DNA of 64,000 nucleotides. It comes from Fundidesulfovibrio soli (lineage in GTDB: Bacteria > Desulfobacterota > Desulfovibrionia > Desulfovibrionales > Desulfovibrionaceae). How positions within the stretch are numbered: the first letter of the stretch is position 1; every line of letters begins with the position of its first letter. Below are positions 1 to 8,484 of this stretch, in pieces. Where the stretch lies: the NCBI RefSeq assembly GCF_022808695.1, contig NZ_JAKZKW010000002.1:62001-126000 (forward strand), written 5' to 3'. The notes below the pieces were generated by a model. The model did no database searches. It was given only the letters and a program-made list of their open reading frames with translations, and was not told where the DNA came from. Made by a program: the position numbers and the translations under genes.

Positions 1-1
1 C

Positions 2-286
2 ACGCTCATCGGCCTGGTGCAGATGCTGGCGCGCCTGGAGAACCCCAAGACCCTCGGCCCGGCCATGGCCGTGGCCCTGCTCACCACCTTCTACGGCGCC
101 CTGCTGGCCAACCTGGTGTTCCTGCCCGTGGCCGGAAAGCTCAGGGCGCGCACCCAGCAGGAGCTGCTCAACCTGGAGATCATCTTCGAGGGCGCGCGCT
201 GCATCCTCCAGAACAACAACCCCGTGCTCGTGCGGGACAAGCTCTCCTCCTTCGTTCCTCCCAAGGAGAGGACCTATGGCGGATGA
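2..286 (+). CDS. motA: Flagellar motor stator protein MotA, C-terminal part (5' end outside window)
   Basis: The first 94 codons visible are the C-terminal end of MotA, the proton-channel stator subunit that couples ion flow to flagellar rotation in the inner membrane. The partial protein opens with TLIGLVQML, the family's stretch just before the last two membrane segments, followed by an alternating hydrophobic region (ALLTTFYGALLANLVFLPVAG) and a cytoplasmic tail with the charged LLNLEIIFEGA region seen at MotA C-termini. The stop codon lies inside the start of motB (11 bp overlap), so the two are translationally coupled. The N-terminal half and promoter lie upstream of the window. Confidence 0.93.
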   Translation, partial: TLIGLVQMLARLENPKTLGPAMAVALLTTFYGALLANLVFLPVAGKLRARTQQELLNLEIIFEGARCILQNNNPVLVRDKLSSFVPPKERTYGG

Positions 287-1016
287 GAACGGACTCTTCG
301 ATGATGAGCAGGAGGACACCTCGCTGCCGCAGGTCTGGGTCATCACCCTGGCCGACCTCTCCATGCTGCTCATGGCCTTCTTCATCTTTCTGTTCTCCCT
401 GGCCTCGCTCAAGCCGGAGGGCGTGACCGAGACCCTCGAGAGCGTGCGCAAACAGCTCAAGGGCGGCACCACGTCCATGCGGCCCCTCTCCAAACCGAGC
501 GACGCCATCACGGAGAAGGCCCTGGAGCAGGTGAACCTCCGCGAGCAGCTCATCAAGCGGGAACGCCAAGTCTACGAGGACCTCACGGCCTTCCTCAAGG
601 GGCGCGGCGAAACCTCCATGCGCACCAACCTCGATGGCGCCCGCGCAATCATCTCGGTGCCCACCGACGGCATGTTCGCCCCCGGGGACCCGGGCCAGCT
701 CACGGACCTGGGCCGCCAGCGCGTGACGGCCATCAAGGATTTCCTGGCCCGCCACCCGGACCAGCGCGTGCATATCAAGGGCTTTACCGACGACGTGCCC
801 CCGCCGCCCCAGTCCAGGTTCCGAAACAACTGGGAGGTGTCCTCCCTCGAGGCCGTGACTGCCTTGCGCTTCCTGCTCTCCCAGGGGGTGCCCCCGACAC
901 GGTTGACATCCACCGGGTTAGCTGATTTAGAACCTCTTTTCCCCAATACGAGCGACGCCAACCGGGCTCGCAACAGACGCCTGGATTTCGTCCTGGAAGT
1001 GCAGGTTGAGGGATGA
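276..1016 (+). CDS. motB: Flagellar motor protein MotB
   Basis: This 246-residue protein is the peptidoglycan-anchored stator subunit. After a short acidic cytoplasmic N-terminus comes one membrane helix (about residues 20-42). It carries the proton-binding Asp at residue 27 in the motif LADLSMLL, equivalent to the essential MotB aspartate. A plug/linker region follows, then an OmpA-like peptidoglycan-binding domain from about residue 125 to the end (HIKGFTDD, NNWEVSSLEA and NRARNRRLDF are typical). The gene overlaps motA by 11 bp and the downstream PilZ gene by 4 bp (ATGA), so all three form one translational unit. Length is normal for the family. Confidence 0.95.
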   Translation: MADENGLFDDEQEDTSLPQVWVITLADLSMLLMAFFIFLFSLASLKPEGVTETLESVRKQLKGGTTSMRPLSKPSDAITEKALEQVNLREQLIKRERQVYEDLTAFLKGRGETSMRTNLDGARAIISVPTDGMFAPGDPGQLTDLGRQRVTAIKDFLARHPDQRVHIKGFTDDVPPPPQSRFRNNWEVSSLEAVTALRFLLSQGVPPTRLTSTGLADLEPLFPNTSDANRARNRRLDFVLEVQVEG

Positions 1017-1411
1017 ACGAACTGGAATTCAGCTACGAGGGCGACGCCAACGAGCACCGCAAGGCCTTCAGGGCCAGTATGCCCGGCCTCGTCGCGCTGG
1101 CGGCCGGGATGCCCGAGCCGTACCACGTGGGGGACGTCAGCGCGGGCGGAATCTCCCTGGCGGACCCGCGGAGCCTGCTCCAGCCCGGCGACGAGCGTGA
1201 GCTTGACCTCGTGTGCAAGGGGCGCAAACTGATTTCCGGCCTTGCGGCCCGGGTGGCCAGGCGCAATGGCGAGCTGGCCGGGCTCACATTCACGGACCTC
1301 ACCTTGATCCAGGAGCAGAAGCTGGACAAGCTGGTGCTTGAGGTCCAGAAGTATCAAATCACTCAAAGCAAAAACCGTGGGTGCCACATTGACGACGAGC
1401 ACGCGACATAA
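1013..1411 (+). CDS. PilZ domain protein (c-di-GMP receptor) coupled to motAB
   Basis: A 132-residue protein. It carries both halves of the PilZ c-di-GMP binding signature: RxxxR (RKAFR, residues 16-20) and DxSxxG (DVSAGG, around residues 42-47), followed by a beta-barrel-like region. PilZ proteins bind cyclic di-GMP, and some act on the flagellar motor. Its 4 bp overlap with motB suggests it brakes or tunes this stator, analogous in logic (not in domain make-up) to YcgR; that role is inferred. The 3' end overlaps the possible start of the biotin carboxylase gene. Confidence 0.85.
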   Translation: MNELEFSYEGDANEHRKAFRASMPGLVALAAGMPEPYHVGDVSAGGISLADPRSLLQPGDERELDLVCKGRKLISGLAARVARRNGELAGLTFTDLTLIQEQKLDKLVLEVQKYQITQSKNRGCHIDDEHAT

Positions 1412-2801
1412 AGTACTGGTTGCGAACCGGGGCGAGATCGCCATGCGCATCATCCAGGCCTGCTGCAAGCTGGGCCTGGATTTTGTTTGCGTCTACACCG
1501 CCGAGGACGAAGCCTCGGGCCACCTCTCATTGGCCAGGGAGCTTGGCGGCCAGGCCTTCCGCATCAGCTCCTACCACGACGCCAACGAGATCATGGCCGT
1601 GGCCGACCACGCCGGGGCCACCGCCGTGCATCCGGGCTACGGCTATTTCGCTGAGGACTACCGCTTCGCCCGCCGGGTGTGCGAGCGCACCCGCCCCATG
1701 ATCTGGATCGGACCCAGCTGGCGCGTGATCCGCACCCTGGGCGACAAGATCAACACCAAGCGGCTGGCGCGCTCCCTGGGAGTGCCCACGGTGCCCGGGT
1801 CCGACAGGCCCGTCTACGACGAGCTCGAGGCCGAGGAGATCGCGGACTCCCTGTTCCGCTTCCAGGCCGAGCAGGGCATCGACCTGGCCCGCGTGCTGGT
1901 CAAGGCCTCTGCGGGCGGCGGCGGCATGGGCATCGAGGAGGTCCACAACCTGGACCACTTCAAGACCGTGTACCGGCGCATCCGCAACTACTCCAAGCGC
2001 CAGTTCCACGACGAGGGCGTGCTCATCGAGCAGCGCATCCTGGACTTCAACCACCTCGAAGTGCAGATCGCGGCCGACCGCCACGGCTCCATAGCCCACT
2101 TCGGCACCCGCAACTGCACCATCCAGTCCACCGGACGCCAGAAGCGCGTTGAGATCGCCCCCGGCTTCGCGCCGGACCAGATCAAATACAGCTTCGACGC
2201 CGGCAAGGTGCTGGACGACATCACAAACCACTCCCTGGCCATCGCCAAGGAGGTCGGTTACGACAACGTGGGCACCTGGGAGTGGATCGTCACCCCGGCG
2301 GGCCAGCCCTTCCTGATGGAGGTCAACACCCGCATCCAGGTGGAGAACGGCGTTTCCGCCGCCATCTCGCGCCTCAAGGGCCAGCCCGGGGTGGACATCA
2401 TCAAGGAGCAGATCCGCATGGGCCTGGGCGACCCCATGGGCTTCACCCAGCAGGACATCACCTTCGAGGGCATCGGCATCGAGTACCGCATCATCGCCGA
2501 GGACCCCGCCAACCGCTTCACCCCCTGGGTCGGACGCATCGACCGTTTCAACCCGCCCCAGGCCCCCTGGCTCTCCATGCATTCCCAGATCCCGCAGGAC
2601 AAGCCCTACGTGATCCCCACCGAGTTCGACCCCAACCTCGCCCTGGCCATCATCTGGGGCAAGGACCTGGCCGAGGCCAAGTCCCGCGGTGTCGAGTTCC
2701 TGGACCGGCTGGTGCTCGAAGGCCAGGACCAGGAAGGCAACCCCATGAAGTCCAACATCGCCTTCCTGCGGGAGAAGACGTCGGACATCCTGGTGTTCTA
2801 A
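1377..2801 (+). CDS. accC: Biotin carboxylase subunit of acetyl-CoA carboxylase
   Basis: An ATP-grasp biotin carboxylase that carboxylates biotin with bicarbonate and ATP. Visible features are the N-terminal KVLVANRGEIAMRI motif, HPGYGYFAED, the glycine-rich ATP loop KASAGGGGMG and the active-site EVNTRIQVEN. The last usually reads NTRIQVEH, so His is replaced by Asn here. The start is uncertain: no ATG precedes the conserved region, and GTG 1377, TTG 1389 and TTG 1338 are all in frame with poor ribosome sites. GTG is chosen, which overlaps the PilZ gene. It is followed closely by the carboxyltransferase and biotin-carrier genes, so it most likely supplies malonyl-CoA. Pyruvate carboxylase is the main alternative, but no pyruvate-binding domain is present. 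Confidence 0.85.
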   Translation: MGATLTTSTRHKVLVANRGEIAMRIIQACCKLGLDFVCVYTAEDEASGHLSLARELGGQAFRISSYHDANEIMAVADHAGATAVHPGYGYFAEDYRFARRVCERTRPMIWIGPSWRVIRTLGDKINTKRLARSLGVPTVPGSDRPVYDELEAEEIADSLFRFQAEQGIDLARVLVKASAGGGGMGIEEVHNLDHFKTVYRRIRNYSKRQFHDEGVLIEQRILDFNHLEVQIAADRHGSIAHFGTRNCTIQSTGRQKRVEIAPGFAPDQIKYSFDAGKVLDDITNHSLAIAKEVGYDNVGTWEWIVTPAGQPFLMEVNTRIQVENGVSAAISRLKGQPGVDIIKEQIRMGLGDPMGFTQQDITFEGIGIEYRIIAEDPANRFTPWVGRIDRFNPPQAPWLSMHSQIPQDKPYVIPTEFDPNLALAIIWGKDLAEAKSRGVEFLDRLVLEGQDQEGNPMKSNIAFLREKTSDILVF

Positions 2802-2832
2802 ACAACGCCAACACACGAAGCCAACCAACCCT

Positions 2833-5082
2833 ATGGATATCGAAAAAAGCACTCAGGAGCTGGCCGACAGGCTCCAGTACATCCAGGACATCTTCGGCTC
2901 CCGCCAGCCCGGGGACGTGGGACTGCTCGCCGAGAAGCTCGCCGAGTTCCGCGCCAGGGAGCAGGCCGAGGCCATGCCCCAGAAGGTCAAGCTGCTCGCC
3001 CAGCTCCAGGACCTCTTCGATTTCGTGGAGAAGAAGCTCGACGCCGAGCTGGTCCCCATGGACAAGGTGCGCATCGTGCGGCATCCGCAGCGCATCACCC
3101 TCAAGGACATTCTCGAGTTCGTCTACGACAACTACACCGAGATCGGCGGGCAGGACGAATACTCCATCGACCCCTCCATGGTCATCGCCAGGGCCTACGT
3201 CACCCGCCGCATCGGCGACAAGGTGCACAACCAGCCCGTGATGGTCATCGGGCAGGAGAAGGGCCACGGGCAGGAGTTCCGCAACGGCGGCTCCGTGAAG
3301 CCCTGGGGCAACGCCAAGGCCCTGCAGTACATGAAGGTCGCGGAGACGGAGAACATCCCCATCCACACCTACGTGTTCACCCCCGGCGCCTTCCCCGTGG
3401 AGGACTACCCCGGCGCGGCCCAGCAGATCGCCCGCAACCTCTACGAGATGTCGGCCCTGCGCGTGCCCGTGATCGCCTGCTTCTCCGAGGGCGGCTCCGG
3501 CGGCGCCGAGGCCATCGCCCTGGCGGACACCAGGCTGATGCTCTCCCACGGCTACTACTCCGTCATTTCTCCCGAAGGCGCGGCGGCCATCGAGTCCGGC
3601 ATCCGCCAGGGTCAGCGCGCCCCGGTGAGCATGATCGAGGAGTGCGCCGAGCGCCTGAAGATCACCGCGGCCGACAACCTGCGCATGGGCTACATCGACC
3701 GCGTGGTGCACGAGCCGCCCCTGGGCGCGCGCCCCTACCATTACGATTTCTTCAAGCGCCTGCGCCAGGAGATGATCATGGCCACGGACGAGGCCTTCCT
3801 GGGCGTCAAGGGCCTGGGCCTGATCCGCGGCATGGCGCTCAAGCGCCGCAAGCAGGACACCGTGGCCGACCCCGAGTCCATGTTCGTGCGCTGGGTGCTG
3901 GACGAGGGCGCGGCGGACCGCCTGGTCTGGAAGCGCTACAGCAAGTTCCGCAACATGGCCAAGGACGCCATGCGCGACAAGACCCCGGCCTCGCGCCGCC
4001 TTGCCGACAGCCTGCAGCAGGTCTCCTGGTCCACCTACTCCTACCTGCGCTACGAGTTCCTGCGCACCTACGGCGAGAAGCTCAAGACCCTGGTCGAGGA
4101 GACCAGGGCCGAGGCGGGCGTGGTGCTCGAAAAGGTGCTGCGGCCCTTCAAGAGCGGCTCCGCGCGCAAGGTGGACACCCAGACCATCCAGAAGCTCACC
4201 GAGCTCTCCTGCGCCGAGGAGGGCATCTGCCTCACCGCCGACTGGGACGAGGGCTACGTGAGCCCCAAGGCCCGGGAGGACAAGGCCGTCACCTGTCCCA
4301 ACTCCTCCACCCACGGCTGCCTGGACCTCTGGGCCCCGGACCTCTTCGGCGACTTCGCGGGCGTGTGCCAGTACTGCGGCCACCACTTCCCCATGGAGTA
4401 CCAGTGGTTCCTGCACAACGTGCTGGACAAGGACTCCACCGTCGAGTTCGGCCAGGATGTCGAGGCGGGCAACCCGCTGGACTACCCCGGCTTCGACCAG
4501 AAGATCGAGGAAGCCAAGAGCAAGAACAAGATCAAGAGTTCCTGCCTGACCTACGAGGCCTCCATCGACGGCATCAAGATCGTCATCGGCGTGCTGGTGG
4601 CCCCTTTCCGCGGCGGCACCGTGGGCGCGGCCGAGGGCGAGAAGTTCATCCGGGCCCTGTCGCGCGCCCGCAAGAAGCACTACCCCTTCCTGGCCTACGT
4701 GCACGGCACGGCGGGCATCCGCATCCAGGAGGGCACCAACGGCGTCATCCAGATGCCCAGGGCCACCATGGCCGTGCGCCGCTACATCGAGGCGGGCGGG
4801 CTCTACACAGTGCTCTACGACACCAACTCCTACGCGGGCCCGGTGGCCAGCTTCCTGGGCTGTTCGCCCTACCAGTTCTCGGTGCGCTCGGCCAACATCG
4901 GCTTCGCCGGCCCCGGCGTCATCAAGGAGACCACCGGCATCGACATCGCGCCCGACTACCACAAGGCCTACAACGCCTTGGCGCGCGGCCACATCCAGGG
5001 CATCTGGGACCGCCGCGAGATCAGAAACAACCTGGTGCAGGCCTTCCAGACCATCGGCGGCCGCAACCTGTACTACCGCTAG
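2833..5082 (+). CDS. Acetyl-CoA carboxylase carboxyltransferase, fused alpha-beta form
   Basis: A 749-residue protein joining the two carboxyltransferase subunits in one chain, with the order reversed relative to most fusions. The alpha-like crotonase-fold domain comes first (about residues 60-330, with GGSGGAEAIALAD and SPEGAAAIESG). The beta-like half is C-terminal (about 480-749) and begins with a zinc ribbon: a Cys pair at the start (CPNSSTHGC) and CQYCGHHF before the fold. The family transfers the carboxyl group from biotin to acetyl-CoA. The gene starts 31 bp after the biotin carboxylase stop and ends 10 bp before the biotin-carrier gene. A propionyl-CoA carboxylase is possible, but the zinc ribbon and alpha/beta organisation favour acetyl-CoA. 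Confidence 0.85.
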   Translation: MDIEKSTQELADRLQYIQDIFGSRQPGDVGLLAEKLAEFRAREQAEAMPQKVKLLAQLQDLFDFVEKKLDAELVPMDKVRIVRHPQRITLKDILEFVYDNYTEIGGQDEYSIDPSMVIARAYVTRRIGDKVHNQPVMVIGQEKGHGQEFRNGGSVKPWGNAKALQYMKVAETENIPIHTYVFTPGAFPVEDYPGAAQQIARNLYEMSALRVPVIACFSEGGSGGAEAIALADTRLMLSHGYYSVISPEGAAAIESGIRQGQRAPVSMIEECAERLKITAADNLRMGYIDRVVHEPPLGARPYHYDFFKRLRQEMIMATDEAFLGVKGLGLIRGMALKRRKQDTVADPESMFVRWVLDEGAADRLVWKRYSKFRNMAKDAMRDKTPASRRLADSLQQVSWSTYSYLRYEFLRTYGEKLKTLVEETRAEAGVVLEKVLRPFKSGSARKVDTQTIQKLTELSCAEEGICLTADWDEGYVSPKAREDKAVTCPNSSTHGCLDLWAPDLFGDFAGVCQYCGHHFPMEYQWFLHNVLDKDSTVEFGQDVEAGNPLDYPGFDQKIEEAKSKNKIKSSCLTYEASIDGIKIVIGVLVAPFRGGTVGAAEGEKFIRALSRARKKHYPFLAYVHGTAGIRIQEGTNGVIQMPRATMAVRRYIEAGGLYTVLYDTNSYAGPVASFLGCSPYQFSVRSANIGFAGPGVIKETTGIDIAPDYHKAYNALARGHIQGIWDRREIRNNLVQAFQTIGGRNLYYR

Positions 5083-5092
5083 GGGGTCATCC

Positions 5093-5743
5093 GTGCAGGA
5101 CGTGAAAGCCATCCTCGAGGAAATCAAGGCCTCGCCGTACGAGGAAGTCGCCATCCTGGCCCCCCACGCGGGCAAGGTGCAGTTCAAGGTGGCGGGTGAG
5201 GGGACCAAGGTCTACGCCCCCTCCGGCACCTGGAGAGAGAAGCCCGGCACCCTGTTGGCCACCCTGGAGCGCGAGCGCAACCCCAGGCCCATCACCTGCA
5301 CCCGCAAGGGCGAGGTGCAGAGCGTGAACACCCAGCTGGACGGCACCTTCGTGGAGGCCGGAACCCCGCTCATGGTGCTGCGCCACTTCTTCACCAAGGA
5401 GGAGGTCACCCAGGCCATCCTGAAGAAGGTGCTCTTCCTGTTCCCCGCGCCGGAGCGGGCCAAGTACCTCTTCGCCCCCGAGGTGGACAAGAAGGTCAAG
5501 GTTTCGGGCTGCCAGTCCATCAAGGTCAAGGACGGCATGGACCTCTTCATCGTTTCGCGCATGAAGCGCGAAAAGCCTCTGGCCTATAACGGGCCCGAGG
5601 GCATACTCTACGCCGTGTACTTCTCCTACGACCAGAACGTGGACGCGGGCCAGCCCCTGGTCAGCGTCTGCCCGGAGAACCAGATGGACATGATCCGCGA
5701 CGTTGTGAACCGGGTGCAGTCGGACTGGGAGGAGCGCGAATAG
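5093..5743 (+). CDS. Biotin-carrier protein with tandem biotinyl-like domains
   Basis: A 216-residue protein starting at GTG, 10 bp after the carboxyltransferase gene. It appears to hold two biotinyl/lipoyl-type barrel domains. The first (about residues 20-97, ILAPHAGKV to PLMVLR) matches the length and pattern of a carrier domain but has no lysine at the expected MKM position, where it reads ERERN. The second (about 125-192) has RMKRE, with Lys158 placed like the biotinylated lysine, followed by GQPLVSV. The likely role is carrying biotin between the two upstream enzymes. No separate canonical accB is seen nearby. The domain reading comes from manual alignment. Confidence 0.75.
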   Translation: MQDVKAILEEIKASPYEEVAILAPHAGKVQFKVAGEGTKVYAPSGTWREKPGTLLATLERERNPRPITCTRKGEVQSVNTQLDGTFVEAGTPLMVLRHFFTKEEVTQAILKKVLFLFPAPERAKYLFAPEVDKKVKVSGCQSIKVKDGMDLFIVSRMKREKPLAYNGPEGILYAVYFSYDQNVDAGQPLVSVCPENQMDMIRDVVNRVQSDWEERE

Positions 5744-5789
5744 CGCTACGGATGGTGCTCGGTGCGGCTCAAGGGCTCCCGGGCCGGAC

Positions 5790-5847
5790 GCGAAGCCGGG
5801 TGGGAGTCCAGAGGGTCGAAGACCCTTTGGCCGCCGGAGGCTTTTTT
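5790..5847 (+). repeat. Intergenic hairpin repeat, copy a
   Basis: One of seven related elements in the window. It begins with GCGAAGC, has a hairpin with GAGGGTC and GACCCTT arms, and ends CCGCCGGAGGC followed by a T run. The T run means this copy could also act as a terminator for the acetyl-CoA carboxylase operon. Confidence 0.75.
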
Positions 5848-5914
5848 CCACGGCCGGTCGGCGTTGCATGTGGCGTACTTACCGCTATGACACCTCTCTT
5901 GAGGAGGACGGGTG

Positions 5915-6262
5915 ATGAGCAAGCTGCTGCAGGTGCGCGTGAGCGTTTCGACCCTGGACATCGCCGCCGTGGAGCGGGCCTGGCCCACCTTGTGGGACAT
6001 GGCCTACCCCCCCGGCAACGACTACGCCCCGGCCAGGCAGGGCGTGCTCGAACTGGTGGACACCCTGCACGCGCGCATGGCGGCGGGGGAGCTCTCCCCG
6101 GCCATCCGCAAGGGGCTCACCCCCGGCCTTGAGGCCGTGAGCGGCCTCGTGCGCAGCCTGCAGGACGCCCTGGGCACCTGGAACGTCCACGAGGCCCAGG
6201 CCCTCACCCAGAAGATCGAGGACGCCCTGGACGCCCTGGAAGACAGGGCCGGAACGCTGTAG
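5915..6262 (+). CDS. Small conserved-looking helical protein, unknown function
   Basis: A 115-residue, mostly helical, soluble protein that I do not recognise. There is no signal peptide or membrane segment. It contains an aromatic N-terminal section ([21 protein letters not shown]) followed by predicted amphipathic helices rich in Leu, Ala and Glu. The start is ATG 5915 directly behind GAGGAGG at 5901-5907; a GTG three bases upstream (5912) is also possible. It sits alone between the acetyl-CoA carboxylase operon and ssb, and its codon use fits the surrounding high-GC genes, so it is likely real. Confidence 0.7.
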   Translation: MSKLLQVRVSVSTLDIAAVERAWPTLWDMAYPPGNDYAPARQGVLELVDTLHARMAAGELSPAIRKGLTPGLEAVSGLVRSLQDALGTWNVHEAQALTQKIEDALDALEDRAGTL

Positions 6263-6336
6263 GCGAAAAATATAAAGACCGCCGCGCCCCCGGGCGCCGG
6301 CGGCACGACACTCAAGCAATCACCTGGAGGTGCCGC

Positions 6337-6855
6337 ATGGCCGGCAGCGTCAACAAGGTCATTCTCATCGGCAGGCTCGGGCAGGACCCGAAGCTCACCT
6401 ATCTGCCCTCGGGCCAGCCCGCGGCGGAGTTCTCCCTGGCCACGGACGAGTCCTTCAAGAACCGCGAGGGCCAGAAGGAAGAGCGCACCGAGTGGCACCG
6501 CGTCAAGGTGTACGGCAAGGTCGCCGAGACCTGCGCCAACTACCTGAGCAAGGGCCGCCTGGTGTTCATCGAGGGCAGCCTGCGCACCCGCAGCTGGGAC
6601 GACCAGCAGGGGCAGAAGCGCTACATGACCGAGATCGTGGTCTCCGGCCCCGGGCACACCGTGCAGTTCATGGACTCCAAGGGCGGTGGCGTGGAGGCGG
6701 CTCCCGGCGGCGAGGGCGGCTGGAACGAGCGCAAGGGCGGCGGACAGCCCCCCAGGCAGCAGGGCGGCGGACGCCCCCAGCAGCAACCCCGCGAGGACGA
6801 CCACGGCCCCGCCTTCCCCTCGGAGGCCTCGGGCATGGACGACGTGCCTTTCTAG
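6337..6855 (+). CDS. ssb: Single-stranded DNA-binding protein SSB
   Basis: A 172-residue SSB. The OB-fold occupies residues 1-110 ([46 protein letters not shown]). A Gly/Gln/Pro-rich flexible linker follows, then the acidic interaction tip GMDDVPF, equivalent to the DDIPF tail that recruits replication and repair proteins. Length is typical of proteobacterial SSB. A strong ribosome site (GGAGG, six bases before ATG) fixes the start, and a clear terminator follows at 6884, so it is probably a single-gene unit. Confidence 0.97.
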   Translation: MAGSVNKVILIGRLGQDPKLTYLPSGQPAAEFSLATDESFKNREGQKEERTEWHRVKVYGKVAETCANYLSKGRLVFIEGSLRTRSWDDQQGQKRYMTEIVVSGPGHTVQFMDSKGGGVEAAPGGEGGWNERKGGGQPPRQQGGGRPQQQPREDDHGPAFPSEASGMDDVPF

Positions 6856-6883
6856 GCCCGCTCCGCCCATAGCATCGCAGACG

Positions 6884-6917
6884 AGAGAGCCCGCTCATGG
6901 CGGGCTCTCTTTATTTG
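6884..6917 (+). terminator. Rho-independent terminator after ssb
   Basis: An 11 bp perfect stem (AGAGAGCCCGC / GCGGGCTCTCT) around a five-base loop (TCATG), followed by TTTATTT. Only the plus-strand transcript has the U tract, so it belongs to ssb. Confidence 0.9.
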
Positions 6918-6934
6918 TCCGGGGTGGGCCAGGG

Positions 6935-7765
6935 CTACACCTCCCCCTCCTGTATGAACCAGAGCAGGTCCGCGTTGACCTGGTCCTTGTGGGTCGTGCA
7001 CATGCCGTGGGGCGCGCCGGGGTAGACCTTGAGGATCGAGCCGGGCACGAGCTTGTGCGCCAGCATGGCCGAAGCACCGATGGGCACGATCTGGTCGTCG
7101 TCGCCGTGCAGGAACAGGGTGGGCACGTCCACCTTCTTGAGATCCTCGGTGAGGTCCGTCTCGGAGAAGGCCTTGACGCAGAAGTAGCAGGCCGGGAACC
7201 CGGCCGCCATGCCCTGCCGCCAGAAGGCGTAGCGAACGCCCTCGGAGGTCTTGGCCCCCGGGCGGTTGTAGCCGTAGAAAGGCACTGGCAGATCATTGAA
7301 GAACCCGGAGCGGTCGGCCTGCACGCCCGCCCTGATCCCGTCGAAGACTTCCATGGGCAGGCCCCCCGGGTTGGCCTCGGTCTTGAGCATCAGCGGCGGG
7401 ATGGCCCCGATGAGCACGGCCTTGGCCACGCGCTTGGAGCCGTGCCTGCCGATGTAGCGCACCACTTCGCCGCCTCCGGTGGAGTGGCCCACGTGGACGG
7501 CGTCCTTGAGGTCCAGTTCCTTGACCAGGCGGTGCAGGTCGTCGGCGTAGGTGTCCAGGTCGTTACCGTGCCAGGGCTGGTCCGAGCGGCCGTGGCCCCT
7601 GCGGTCGTGGGCGACGCAGCGGAAGCCCCTGGAGGCCAGGAAGAACATCTGGTCCTCGAAGGCTTCGGAGGAGAGCGGCCAGCCGTGGCTGAACACCACG
7701 GGCTGCCCGGTGCCCCAGTCGTTGTAGTATATCCTCGTGCCGTCCTTCGCCTTGAACGTGGGCAT
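6935..7765 (-). CDS. Alpha/beta hydrolase of the cofactor-free haloperoxidase (non-heme chloroperoxidase) group
   Basis: A 276-residue single-domain alpha/beta hydrolase with a full catalytic triad: Ser95 in the nucleophile elbow GHSTGG, Asp224 in HGDDDQIVP and His253 in APHG. The oxyanion region [11 protein letters not shown] and [10 protein letters not shown] are typical of the group annotated as non-heme chloroperoxidases, which act as esterases and, in acetate and peroxide, as perhydrolases. There is no signal peptide, so it is probably cytosolic. Length matches the family. It stands alone, with no neighbours pointing to a substrate. The true substrate cannot be told from sequence. Confidence 0.88.
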   Translation of the reverse strand: MPTFKAKDGTRIYYNDWGTGQPVVFSHGWPLSSEAFEDQMFFLASRGFRCVAHDRRGHGRSDQPWHGNDLDTYADDLHRLVKELDLKDAVHVGHSTGGGEVVRYIGRHGSKRVAKAVLIGAIPPLMLKTEANPGGLPMEVFDGIRAGVQADRSGFFNDLPVPFYGYNRPGAKTSEGVRYAFWRQGMAAGFPACYFCVKAFSETDLTEDLKKVDVPTLFLHGDDDQIVPIGASAMLAHKLVPGSILKVYPGAPHGMCTTHKDQVNADLLWFIQEGEV

Positions 7766-7851
7766 GGATTGTCTCCCATCGGACGGCGGCCTGCAGCGCC
7801 GCCGTCCGTCAATGCGCGCCCGTCCCGCGAGGGACGGGCAGCGCCGTTACG

Positions 7852-8418
7852 CTAGTACATTCTCAGGCACTGGTCGTTGTCCGAGGCGCAGTCCTCCATG
7901 CAGGCCTTCCGCTTGGAGGAGGAGAGCCCGGAGCAGCGCTCCTTGCATTTCCGAAGCTCGCTTGCGCAGTAGGAGGGGCTTTTGCCGCTCTGCAGCGCGG
8001 GGTAGACCTTGGAGTCCCTCAGCAGCGGCAAGGGGTCGATGGGCTTGCCAGGGCCTGATTCGTCGATGAAGTGCATGGTCCCGTCGTTGTCGCGGTAGAA
8101 GAGCCGCCCGGAGTTGTCCAGGGAGTAGGGCCTCTCGTCTCCCTTGAGGTAGAACACGTTGCTGTCTCCGTTCTGCTCCGTTATCACGCCGCGCCGCTGG
8201 ATGGTGTGCAGCGCGCCCTGGTCGTCCACATAGTAGAGCTGGCCGTTGTCGTCCCTGTAGACGCGGGTGGGCCGCTGCTGCGTCCCTTCAGCCCCTGGGG
8301 CGGGGGCGGGCTTGTATGCCTGGGAGTCCGTGCCCAGCAGGCAGAGGGCCGCCAGGATGACGGCGACGCTCAGCGCGCGCAGGGCATTCGGGAGGATGTG
8401 TCTGGTCGTGTCTCGCAT
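7852..8418 (-). CDS. Secreted Cys-rich protein with YYVD-type strand repeats (paralogue 1)
   Basis: A 188-residue exported protein of unknown function. The N-terminal hydrophobic stretch (about residues 10-30) and DSQA form a plausible signal peptide. The middle has two copies of a short aromatic/acidic pattern (GQLYYVDDQGALHTI and GRLFYRDNDGTMHFI), suggesting small beta-hairpin repeats. The C-terminal 40 residues hold six cysteines (SYCASELRKCKERC, KACMEDC, QCLRMY), likely disulfide-bonded in the periplasm. AAGGAG six bases before ATG fixes the start. The next gene is a diverged duplicate. I do not recognise the family. Confidence 0.75.
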   Translation of the reverse strand: MRDTTRHILPNALRALSVAVILAALCLLGTDSQAYKPAPAPGAEGTQQRPTRVYRDDNGQLYYVDDQGALHTIQRRGVITEQNGDSNVFYLKGDERPYSLDNSGRLFYRDNDGTMHFIDESGPGKPIDPLPLLRDSKVYPALQSGKSPSYCASELRKCKERCSGLSSSKRKACMEDCASDNDQCLRMY

Positions 8419-8484
8419 CTCGGCTCCTTATGTTCTGGATTGCTTCTCTGGGGGTCATTTTCACTCAGGGTTTTCCCGGCGGGC

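Noticed and set aside
2650-5208. An 852-residue open frame on the minus strand opposite the acetyl-CoA carboxylase genes.
   Set aside because: It is the antisense shadow of the carboxyltransferase gene, rich in Leu, Gly, Val, His and Ala, with no family motifs; high GC keeps antisense frames open.
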